From: Ceraceosorus guamensis
Taxonomy: Eukaryota > Basidiomycota > Exobasidiomycetes > Ceraceosorales > Ceraceosoraceae
Direction of reading: 5' to 3'
Assembly (NCBI RefSeq): GCF_003144195.1
Contig: NW_020290062.1
Location: 1-64,000, forward strand
Length of the DNA stretch: 64,000 nucleotides
Positions 34,624-45,900 of the stretch are shown one piece after another. The first letter of the stretch is position 1. Every line of letters starts with the position of its first letter. The position numbers and the translations under genes were made by a program. The notes beneath the pieces were generated by a model. It was not told the origin of the DNA, did no database searches, and saw only the letters and a program-made list of their open reading frames with translations.

Positions 34624-37600
34624 GTTGATGGAGCGGTCAGCTTCAGAAAGGTTGCGCGATGCTGTTATTGCTGACGTCTGGTCGAGCTAAGCAGGGATGC
34701 AAGGATCAAAGGTAGGGTCGACTTTGAGTCGTTGGATTCGCTTTCCACGCAAAGGTATGTACTGCGTCCTTTTGGAGTCTGTCCTGCAAGTCGAGTCTTT
34801 TTTCAGAGCCGAGAATGTCAATTGTTCAAAAGAGTCGGAGAAAGCGAGAGCTAGCTAGTGGCCCAACCCCCTTTTTCTTGTCGAGTGGCGAAACGAGAGA
34901 TACAGATCGAATCCTTTTTCCGGAACTTTTTGTTGCCCGTAGGAGAGAATGTGCGAGCACGGAGCGGGTGCAAGGTGTGAAGCCCTTTGCTAAAAAAAAA
35001 ATTGTTCTTTACGCTGCTGCCTAGAGAGCGTGCTGTGCTAGCCTGCTAGGGCTAGATGAGGCCTGGGCCTAGTGTGCGTATCTGTGTGTGCCTGTGTGCG
35101 GATGCGAGTGCGAGCGTGCGCTTGAGCAAGCTCTTCTCTTGAACCGGATGGGGACAAGAAGCCTTGTAAAGCTGCTTTGGATGACCGAGTCCCAATGGGT
35201 CAAGCTTTAGCTGTAGAATCTGATGAGGAGAAGAGAATCGGGATGGGGAACAAGCCACGAAAAGATGCCTCTTTTTATGCTTGCAAGGTGCGACCGTCGA
35301 TCACCGTGTGACCCGTCTGCTCACAGCACGTAGCAGTCGCTCTCTCTCTCCTCTCGTCGCAGTCTACTCGCAATCCCATTCATCTTGACCAGGAGGGGGG
35401 GTCGCTGCCGAGGCAGCATGCCGATTTCGCCCGCCACGCAAAGCTACGGTCCGCGTCGCATAGAATCGTGTAGCTGTCGACGGTCGCCGTTTGCCTTTCG
35501 CCATGTTTTGATCATCTACCTTCGTTCACCGCCGCAATGCGCTGACCTTGCGACGCCGCGCGACTTACACTGTTGGCATTCGTCGCAAGTGGCGCTCTCG
35601 CAGCCGTCGGAGCATCTCAGCACGGGCACGAGGCGCTCTGCAACGACACAAGTAGACTCACGACTGTGTCTGCAGCGTGGCTACTCAGGTCAACGAGAGA
35701 CACATGTCTCTGCGCGACGATGATGATGATGATGATGAACCCTACTTGGTCGCAGCCAGCATGGCCCCATGCAACGATTGACCGCTACGACCCGAGAGAA
35801 GTGTGAAGGCGAAGTGCGAGGTGCGGCGCACCCATCGACCGCCCATATTCAGGGCGAGCCGTCAAGCTCTGCGCAGCGACCAGGCGTCTTTCGAGGGAGT
35901 GCAAAGTAGCGCCACGTAACGGTCGAGTCTCATCAACGTTCGCCCTTTCACGCTCGCTCGCTTCCTTCGGGCTGACTGGCCGCCGGCTTTCGACGATCGC
36001 TTGTACGCTTTTCGTTGAGCCCTGTCTAGCCCAGGAAGCGTGCGCGTGTGAGTGGCAAACGAGCGCCCTGCATTGTAATCGTTCGACTTTGCCGAACGAG
36101 CATACGCGAGCATTTCCTCACGCGTGCTCGAGCGTGGCCAAGGGAAGAGAACCGCTTGGCGATCGCTAACCTTCATCGGCCACTCATCTCAACTTGCAGC
36201 CATGCGACGCCCGAACAATTCAACTTATCAAGCTGAACCAGGTAGTAGCGGAAGGCGCCCTTCGACCCCAGAGCAAGACATCCACAACAATCAGGACCAC
36301 CAGGAACCAAAATAGCATTTGATCCTTGCAACGGCGCCCTCAATCTTGTCTGCGCGTCTCGCGCTTTCGCAGCGTACTTTACAGCAGGCAGCGAGCGGTA
36401 GACGGTGATGATTTGCGCGCAATGCGTCTTGATTGTTGTACGCTGCTGCAGCTTCGGCGAGACCGAGGTAGATGGTCGCATCGCAGTGGTGCGCAAATGG
36501 ATACCCGCTGCGCTGCGGTCGTGCGCCTTCCGTCTGAATAAAATCGCAGATTGTTAGTGCACCTCGCTCTTGCTCAAGTGATTGGGTGACTCGTCGCATT
36601 CCACGGTGAATCGCGACTGTAATCCCGCTTGAGTCCGAGCACTTGATCGCATCGCCACAAGCCAACCGGCAGTCTCAGTCATCACATCATTCACGATTCA
36701 CACGTCGACGATAGGCGCGTCTCACCCTCATGCGCGATTGCACAACTCGCGGTCTTTCAATACGCTCACACAGGGCACAATCAAGGTATGCGTAAAGTTT
36801 GCGGGTCTAGATCGCACCTCTTTGAAAGCGCCTTTGTCGCCTTGGTCCGCGGCTTACCTGCGTGGCCACTCACATGTTTTCCACACCTGATTGGCGATCC
36901 GAACAGGTGGAAGTATCGCACTGCAGCCAGAAGACCCGCACGATTCGCGATCTTCGCTTCGTCGGCCATTTGGCGGACAATATCAGAAAAGAGTCGACGT
37001 TGCTCAGCAGACCTCGTAGCTGCGTCTGTAAATGAAGATACAGCTCCATTCGAATTGATTGCAAAGTCTAGATTGAGCAGCCAGATCATGTCTTTCTCCA
37101 GCGACCTTGCGACCGAGCAGTGCGGTACAATGTCGCGCTCGAAGCGGTACAGACGTAAGCTACCAACCAGGACACAACTCGCAAGAGCTTTGCGATCGTC
37201 GCGAGCAAGCCCATGGCGACAAATCGCCAGGTCCCCTATTATCGCATCGCGCAAAGGCTAACGTCCCATCGAAGTCCGTACGCGCCACAAGTGCAGACAT
37301 TCTTTTCGTTGGGTTCTGTCCCATTCGCTGGTTCACGAATGGGCCATCCTTGTGCTTCTTTGCGCTCGATGGGTCAACTGTGGATGTTTGACCGCCTTTT
37401 GATCTACTGGCAACCCAGATTGTGTCGGTGTACTGCCCCCCCCCCCCCCCTCGGGATCTTGAAGCAACATCACCTCCTACACAAGACTCAGCACCTGACT
37501 AGATCGCGAGCGTCTGAACTTGGCGCTCTTCCTTTAGCGCCAGCTCGAGGGGGCGAATGCACGCCCCCTGCACAGGCGCAAATCATGCTCAAGAGTATCG

Positions 37601-37744
37601 TGTGCATCAAAAAGTGTCACACCAAGACCTAGCGCGCTAGAATTCTCGAGGCCGCTCGAGTGCCTTGAACAAGCCACGTCGATATATCATTGCTCCACTC
37701 CCCTGATCCGTGATGCATCCTATCGCTCTCCCGTCCGTACAAGT
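34624..37744. other. gene-poor region
   Basis: About 3.1 kb without a convincing gene. It includes a C run at about 37437-37450 and one TCATTCACGATTCACACG motif near 36687. Two mirror-image 157-codon open frames overlap at 36781-37261. The minus one has a natural-looking composition but no ATG start (it opens with TTG), and no family is recognisable. It could be an exon of an unrecognised gene or chance. Confidence 0.4.
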
Positions 37745-40700
37745 CTACGTGTCCTCGCTGTTCTGTCCCTTGATAGCGAGCCAAGCCTCTCTAGTATCCA
37801 CGCCCTCGATCCTCACTTCTCTTCTCGGATCATCGATGCCCAAACCCTTTTCCGCCAGCGTACGGATCACCTTTACTTTGTGAGGATGCAGAACAGCATA
37901 GGATACGGTGCGAGCGAGCACGGCGAGAGCTCTCAGCGCAGCTATTCTGGTCGACTGAAATCGAAAGATGAAGGGGGCGCGCGGGATTGAGCGCAAGTCA
38001 AAGTGGAGGCGCGCGCGCGCAAGATGCAGGCCAAGCTCACCTCCGGATTGCTAGGGGCGGGCCGAGCAGCCGCAACAAGTCTCGTCACAATCGTCCCAAA
38101 ATGCTGCTCCACCAAATCCAATGGCAAGGGCTCTTTTCCAGTCGGTGCACCTTCCGGTATGCTCTGCGCCAACAAATCTTCCCGTCTCTCCTTCTTTCCA
38201 ATAGCGGCCGAAACAGCAATGGTGGTGGCCGCGCTAGCCTTCGCTGCCGAGTCCTGCAAGTCTAAAGCGAGGATCAAGAGCGGGAAGAGATCTTTGAGAC
38301 GTTCTAGGATGGTCTGACGAGGCATGGAGGGGAGTAGACTGGACAGTGCCAGGAGGTAGACTCCTGCTCGACTCTTGTTCCGCTGATCCGGCCTCTCTGA
38401 CGCTGGCTCTGCATCGCGACTCAAATCTTCGCTTTGAGATGTCCGGAATCCATCGACGATTCGAGGAATGACAAAGGAGTAGAAACGTTGTTTGTGCAAG
38501 AGCTACGAGGTCCGAGTGAACGCAAGCGCAATGGTCAGCTAAATCTGCTCGAAGTCGCTACATCATCAAGCAGGGCTACTGACCTTGAGCACAGCTCCAT
38601 TCTTCTTGCTCAACAGTCCCTCCTCATCCGGTGCCACATCGCCCAGGCATCTCGCCGCATCTCTGCCCAATTGGGCATGTTGGAAAAGTCGCATGATCCT
38701 GTCCAGGGCGAATGGAGCAGCCTTGCTATTCCTTGCCACCATTCCCTTGACCATCGCAGCGTAGCATCTAAGGTAGATTCTTTGTCTCTGCAGCCCTTCT
38801 TCTGCTTCTTCTTCTTTTTGTTTCGTCGATCGACCAAGTACGCCCTGCTCCCACGTCTCGTCCAAAAGCTCCACCAACGAAGCGCTCAAGGGTTCTTCTA
38901 CGTTCTTGTTGAAAAAGACGCATAGCGCAGCCCTGGCCGCTCTCTCCTGCGCTCGACCGGCAGCAGACCTATCCTGTGCGCTGGCACTCGCATACTCCAA
39001 AAGCTTCTCTGTCCACTCCCTCGACGGGAAAGATTGCGCGTCCGGGCTAGAAGGGGGAAAGGAGACGGCCTTGTCGAGACTTCGAAGAGCGTCTAGGATA
39101 GCTGGAAGAGCTGCTCGATGCGAAGGAGGCGCACCTGTCGTGAGGGGACAAAATTGGATGGTGCTAGGGGTGGTGGGAAGGGATCGAAGCGGAAGTGCCA
39201 ATGCGCTATCCAACGTGCCGCGCAGAACAAGCGCATGCAGCCCTCTTGATAATCTTTCTTGTCGCTCCAACGTCAAGAACTTGACTAGCATGCAGACGAT
39301 CTCTCCCACACCCTGCACGAACCTCCAATCGTTGGCGGTATTTCCAGCCTCCTTTTCGTCTTGGCTAGACGAGCCGGAGCAGGAGAAAGACGAAATGGCA
39401 CCATCTATGACGAGCGCCAAAAGTCTCGGCAAGAGATCCGAAGCGTACCTAGGCAAGTCCGTATGTGCTTCCTTTTCTTTGCTCTGCAAGAGCGTCCTCA
39501 AAGTTTCCAATAGACCTCTAGCATACCCTCCATTTAGTTCATCCTGCAGGCGCTTCGCTTCCATCGACAAAGCAGGCTGAGAGGAAGGTGGGCAGACGCT
39601 TTGAAGTTTGTTGAACACTCTTGGGACAAAGAGGGAGAAGAGATCGGGTTGAGCGCAGAGAGAAGCCAGGGCACTCAGGGCTAGTCGGGTCGTATTCATT
39701 GTTCTCTGCAGCCTTTCCTGGTGCAGCTCGGAGGTGGAGGTGGAGGAAGCAGTGTGCTCAGAGGCGGCGTTGGGCATCCCCACCTCGATCCGATCTGGCA
39801 GAGCTCCAAACAGCAACGGCAGAGTAGTCTCTTCCAACAGCCTGGCCTTGACGCTGGCAAATTCCTTCAGACCTCGAAGCGCTTCCACCCTCACATCCTC
39901 GTTCAAGTTCCTCTTGACGCTGCTACTACCGTCCGCTTGCACATCCACAATGAGTTCATTAACTAGACTCAAAACAAATTTGATCTCTGCTTCGTCCAGA
40001 AAAGACCTGATGTGTAGCAGAGGAGATAGGAGTTGAAGAGCTTGAGGTTTGAAAGAGGTGCTTTGGAGCGCGTTGGAGAGGCAAGATATCAGATCCGACC
40101 GGAAAGGATCGAGAGGTCTTTGATCCGTGTCGTAGTCTCTCTGCGAGGTTGAGATCGAGCTGGGAGGGGTAGTGCGCGTCGCATCATCGACATTAGAAGC
40201 AGGTCTGCTCTGCTCCTGGTGAGCCGGCATCAGAGCCATGGGCAACTGAATCTTCATTCCCTCGCTCTCTCCCCTCATTTCCTTTTCCTTTTCCTTCAAC
40301 TCCTTTAGCGCCTGCTCATTAGCCCACTCTCGTCTTCCTTCGTGTGCCTGCCTCAGCGCTTCCACCAGCTTAGAGATGCGCCTCAAAATCGTTCCCCTCA
40401 TCTCCACCTCTTCCACATTCTTCCAGTACGTCAGCAGTTGATCCAACGTGGCAAAGATGGCCAGATAGGAAGTGGAGATGCTTGCTCGTACCAGATCGCT
40501 CAATATCGTCGTTGCGCCGCCAGCCAAGGATTTGGAAGGCTCTTCGAGGATCTCCAGACATTCCGAGACTATCACAGGCGCTTGTCCCTCGGCCGTCTTG
40601 GCGTCTGCGTACAGCACGCGCAAAAGAGACACGAGCACGCGCTCGGATAGGTACGATGTGGCTTCGTCCGTAGCGTGCAGGATCTGCACGTTCCAGCAGA

Positions 40701-42224
40701 ACAACAAACAGCAGCTCGAAGAGAGTCAGCATGAAACGAGCTCACACGCGTGATGCGCCGAACTCACTTCGATCTTGACGCCCTCCCATATCCTCTTGAC
40801 ATGCGCCAGACAGGCCTCTTGACCAAAGACTGGCAGAGCTTGCTCCAACACCCTCAACGTTTCCATCTTTGCTTTGCCACCGCTCGCAGCCAGCTTTTCG
40901 AGAAGCAAGGGCATGGCAAAGGGGGCTATGCTGGGTGTGCAGGTGAGGCATTGGCGCAGAGCTAGCGTGAGGTCCAGGTTGGATATGCCGTAGGGATCGT
41001 TGGGAGGTGCGACAAAGGTGATTGGGAAGTAGCAGTACGTCACATCGAAGAAGCTCTTTAGTGACGAGAAGGTGGGCCAACGTTTCAGTGGCTCGGCCAT
41101 CGAATTGCACAACTCTCGCCCAAGAAGCTGCCGGCATTGCGTGCAGGAACACGCATCTCCACGCTTCGACCGCCTGCACGCCTGCACGCCTGCCTGCCAC
41201 AACTCACCTCGGCCAATGCGGGGCTCAACTGACACTCCCTCATGAGCACGTGATCCATGGCAAAGCAGAACAACAGGTTCCTAGGGTCCTTTTCGCCCTC
41301 TACCAACTTGATGTAGCCCTTGAGGAAGGCATCCCTGCGCTCCGGAGTGGAGAAGAGGGCGGATCTGTGGTTGGAGATGAGCAAGTCTAGCAGTCGATAG
41401 ATTTCGTAGCGCACGGCTTGAGGGTAGTGAGAGGGTGTGATGTGCGTCAAGATGCTTGGAGGAGGTGGGAGGTGGGAAGGTGGGAAGGTAGGAAGATGCA
41501 GGTGTGAGCAGGTGCAGAGATGAGACGATGGAAGAATGCTTTGCACGCATCTCCCATCATCATCGCTTCCCTGCTTCCCCCGCTCCCCCCCCCACGCTCC
41601 CCCCGCTGCTCACTTTTCTGCGATTTCTGCAGCATTCTGCTTGGCAAAGTGAGTGGATTGGGTAAGAGAGGCGAGCGCTCTGATCGTGTCCACCAAGCTC
41701 TCTGCACCCGTAGGCACGCCCTTGAAGCGATGAGGCAGACTGCCAGGGATCACCTGCTCCTTATCGTTGTACCTCCTAGCCAGCGCATCAGCGATCACCA
41801 CCGCATCCTCCACCTTGGTGCTCAAGAAATTGCACAGCACCAACGTTTCTTGTCTGCCCAGCAGCTGCACCTGCGTCTGCACCTGCGTCTGCACCTGCAC
41901 CTGCACCTGCACATCATGCCCATCTCCATCTCTATGCCCATCCCCATCCCCATCCCCATTCGCCCTCGCCTTTGCCTCTGAAAGTTGCTGGGAGAAGGAG
42001 AGAACGACGAGGCATAGCAATCGAAGACCTTTTCCGCGCGATTCCTCTTCGGAAGATTGGAGCGCATCGCCTAGCAGTCTGATGAGTCCCAGCAAGGTCA
42101 ATTTGTTGCTGCGTAGCAGATCCAGCAGACCTGGAGGGAGCGAAGCTGTGAGAGCATCGTGCAGGAATGCAGTAATGTACTGCTGCGCTTCCTCCGTAGG
42201 CGTCAACGACACATGGCTCGTCAT
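37745..42224 (-). CDS. MMS19: MMS19-like cytosolic Fe-S cluster assembly (CIA) HEAT-repeat protein, 6 exons
   Basis: Exons 41614-42224, 41208-41454, 40768-41055, 38584-40683, 38041-38502, 37745-37954; 1305 residues and the frame closes exactly. MMS19 is the CIA targeting subunit that hands Fe-S clusters to nuclear DNA polymerases and helicases (XPD, Primase, Dna2). Family signatures: N-terminal RLLGDALQSSEEESRGKGLR, RYEIYRLLDLLISNHR, KDPRNLLFCFAMDH, then SFFDVTYCYFPITF (about 287-300) and PPNDPYGI. The C-terminal end is HPHKVKVIRTLAEKGLGI followed by DTREAWLAI. All later introns fall between HEAT repeats in phase 0, one after ALAE and one before SFFDV. Exon 1 also encodes simple runs (DGDGDG and VQVQVQVQTQVQ), which make a large repetitive insertion in the first 100-150 residues. 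The promoter side is shared with STRIP. Confidence 0.92.
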
Positions 42225-42346
42225 CTTCTTTGGGCGCGCGCGCCAGAGAGAGAGAGTGAGAGAGGCGTGGGTGAGAGTCGGCGAGTGGTGAGGGATGCGA
42301 GGAATGCGAGGGATGCGAGGGATGCGAGGGATGCGAGGGATGCGAG

Positions 42347-42391
<45 letters not shown>
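42347..42391. repeat. CCAG tetranucleotide microsatellite
   Basis: Uninterrupted AGCC/CCAG repeat of about eleven units in the 5' leader/promoter of MMS19, directly next to a degenerate decamer array. Confidence 0.9.
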
Positions 42392-42392
<1 letters not shown>

Positions 42393-42850
42393 ACACACTT
42401 AGCTCCTGACGCGTGGATTCAGGAAATCGTGAATCCAATCCACTCAAGAATCACGAATCCCTTGCTCCACCTTTTGGCACTTGATTGACTCTCTCGTGCG
42501 GGAAAAGGTCACGCGACACAGACTGATGATGCACGTGACTGAGAGCTCTACGCTAGGATTGAAAGAAGTCAAGCAGTCCGCCAACGCGCAGCCATGCAAA
42601 GCTTGCAAGCAGCTGCGAACGACGCGCGCATGCACGCTCATCCGCGCATTCGTGATTCATTCATGACGATGAAGTTGAGTCACAACTTACAGCTCGAGCG
42701 AGACTTTGACTCACTCACGTTCATGTCAAGAGTCAAGAGTCAAGAGTCGAGAGTCGAGAGTCACGCAAGAGTGCAGCCAGCGCCGTTGACTACTCTCCAC
42801 TTTGACTCTTCTCACTCAAAGGCTAGCATAGCAGCACCACTTTGCCCCTC

Positions 42851-42888
42851 GCACGTCGCACGTCGCACGTCGCACGTCGCACGTCGCA
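42851..42888. repeat. GCACGTC heptamer tandem array (about 5 units)
   Basis: Five exact heptamers just upstream of the STRIP start codon region. It matches in length, though not sequence, the GTGAGTC heptamer array near 52962-53002. Confidence 0.85.
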
Positions 42889-42957
42889 TCAAGCACTTCA
42901 CAAGCATTCTTGATTCTTCCACCCATCTACAGCGACCGTCAGCTCACTCACCAAGCC

Positions 42958-45900
42958 ATGTCAATATCTCCCGACTCCACTGGCACTGGCGCTGGCGCTG
43001 GCGCACCCCAGCCCGACGATCATGCTGCCTCTCCCTCCTCACCTGTGGCCCACAACGAAGCACTCGCATCTCCAGCCAGCATCCCCAGCAGCTCTACCAA
43101 CCAGCACATTCACATTCCTCCTGCCTCTCCTAGAGCGCCATCCGTTGATCTCATGGCCGATTTGGAACCTGAATTGGAGAGACAACGTCTACCGCGCCTG
43201 CATGCGCTGTCTAGTCACAGTCCAGGCCCATCCAATAATTGGGCATTGACCTCTTCCCAAGCTCCTGGCGATGGTGCCGAGGTGGCAAGCGAGGGGGCGG
43301 GGGCAGAAAGCGCTTCGAGCATGGATCAGGCACTCGCTGGACCTTCTAGTCCCACCATTCACAGATCTCCCGGCTTTGCTAGATCCGTCGGTCTCGCCAG
43401 CGCAGGAGGAGCGCTAGGAATGGACGTGGGCAGCGGTAGCCCCACGACGATGCCCGTTCGAGGATCGCCCAGAACATCGAATCGATCCCCCATCGCCGCC
43501 GCTTCCGTCAATCGACGCAATCCCAACGCATCGCCATCCCTCACCCGCGTAGCCGCACCTCATCGATCGTCACCCATCCAGATTCGTCATTCGGCGCTGA
43601 GCAGTCCTCGTTCGATCTCTCAAGGTTCAAATCAAGACGACGAATCTTTCTCCAACGCGCTGGGGATGCACACTGGCGCGGCGCAGGGTGATCAAATGTC
43701 TTCATCTCTCGGTCTCATCACTTCTCCACCTCGTTCAAGAGAAGCTTCCGCTACCTCTCCTCCACCCACCGTCTCTGGCCCGGGAGCGCCTTTGGGCGGA
43801 CAAGGAGAGAGTGCGCCCACACAATCCACGCTCAACGCTTCGTTGGTCGATCCTCACGCTTACGCAAACACGAGCGAGGATTCGGAAGGGATGCATACCC
43901 TCGTCCCTCTGCGCAACGTCGATGACGGTAATAGCGGGAAAGAGCCGAGCAACGGAATGGGCTTGGAATTAGGTCTATCCAATCCCACCCCTTCCGGCTC
44001 ACCGCCTGCTTCACAAAGGTCCACTGCGCAAGGCGTCTGGAGAAGAGATTCGAGCATGTCTCCTTCCGGACGCAACTTGGTCACATTGGCTCCTCTGAAC
44101 GGCATCAGCTCCACAGGCGTGACTGATCCTCGATCGCCCGTCTCGCCGACTGCTCCAGGTGCAGACGACCCGGAGCGCATCGTGCAGGTGGACGATGGAG
44201 AGCCGCGTCAGCTCAATTCAGGCAGGAATGCCGGCCCATCAGGTGCAGGACCCAGCGTGACGGAAATGTTCAGGGTGATGAGCAGACCTTCTCGACCTTC
44301 TTCCGTCGTCGCTTCTGACCCACCTGCTGGTGCTGTCGGCGACCTTGCACAGACCCAAGAAGCAGGTCAGGCACCAGCACTCTCCTTTGAGAATGCCGCT
44401 TCTCCCATCCCACCCTTGCCAGCGCCCACACCGCCGCTAGGCACGACCTACTCCTCCTTTGGCCCCTCCAATGCCAACTTCCCAACTCAAGCCATTCCAG
44501 GTTCATTTGCCAGTACCGGCGCTGGTACAGCTGCGGGCGCACCTCCTGGCATCACCCCTTGGGCGACGGCAACGGGAAGAAGAACGAGAAAGTACGATTT
44601 TGATATGAGACGGGATTGCGATGCGTTCGGAAGAGAGATGGACGAATTCTATTCATATGTCGAAGCTCCGCAATTCAGGGAACATTGGGAGGCTTTCAAG
44701 GAGTGGATCGATCTGGCCTCCGGTGCTGGTGCGCAGGAGAAAGCAGAGAAAGAAGGGCTTGACGTTCCAGGAGAGGCGGAGATTCATGCGGATGTGGGCA
44801 CGACGAGGAAAGATACGACTGGTAGCGGTGAGTCTCGATGAGGCCTTTCACCATCTGTAAAGTCCTCTATGTCTGACCGCCTGCGCTGTTCGATTCGGCA
44901 GAGATGGAATGGACCTCCTTGCCCTCGTCCACGCGTCGACGAACGCTCCTCCAACTCCTCTCCAAGCTGGAAGTGCGCGATAGCCTTGCACGCCAAAGAG
45001 CGTCCAGAGCTTTGTTGTACCTCTTGCAGGGCAACTTCAGGGATACGCTGGGAGAAGAACATCAGATACAGTGGATGATGGAGAATGCCAGGATGGTCAG
45101 AAGTTTGGGAGGCATCGAAGAGATCACTAGAGCGCTGAAAAACGCTTGCTGGAAGCATGATTGGCTGAGGTGCGTTTTCGCTCGTCATGTTGTCCAGCTT
45201 TGAAACGAGGATGGAGTGTTGATCAGTCTGCGGGGCACTGCGCCTACAGCGCACTGCCGGACGAGATCCGCTCATCCACCGAAAGTCAATCACCAAACGA
45301 CGCGCAAGCTGCTGAAAAGGACCCAAATCAAGCTCCTCCCGCACCATCAGCAGCGCTGGCTGACGACGGCAGAAGGCAGCCGCTGATGACTCACGCAAAC
45401 AAGCTCGATTTTTTGGACGAGATCAATCTCGAAATCGCACTGCATTTTGCTCAGCTTTACATCCTCGTCGAGACTGGACGAGGCGAGCCTGAGCTTGGAG
45501 ACGAGTTGAGTGAGTAAAGGCGCGGAATGCGGCGTTAGGCCAAGTCGTGTCTTTCTTTGCGAGTAGTGGAGCGCTCGCACACAGGGGCCAACATTGGCTC
45601 ACGTGCGGCGTTCCACCTCAGTGTCCCTCGATCCACCACTGCCCGTCTTTTTATTCGGCTTGGTCGCTAGCTTGAGAGATAAGAATGCCAAGGGATATCC
45701 CGTCAAGAAACTACTGCTGTTGCTTTGGAAGACGCTCCTGGCTGCGCTCGGAGGCGATGCAGACATTGAGCGCTGCAAGATGCTAGCGCGACAGTTGGAG
45801 GGTCTACCACCAAAGAAGAATGTGGACGAGGCGAGCGGAGAGAGTGAGTTTGTTTTTCGCGTCGGGTGTTGAAGATGGAAAGTTGAAATTGGACCTCGTT

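Larger units (their letters stand above)
42225..42957. promoter_or_regulatory. divergent promoter MMS19 / STRIP, rich in tandem repeats
   Basis: About 730 bp between divergent starts. Going right: GA run, a degenerate decamer GGGATGCGAG repeated about six times (42291-42345), CCAG tetranucleotide array (about 42347-42391), AGAGTCAAGAGTCAAGAGTC heptamer block (about 42725-42763) and a GCACGTC heptamer repeated five times (42851-42888). Unusually repeat-loaded for a housekeeping promoter. Confidence 0.6.

Noticed and set aside
42291-42391. Tandem repeats that could look like a CRISPR array
   Set aside because: Units are 4-10 bp without unique spacers, and this is a eukaryotic genome; simple sequence repeats.
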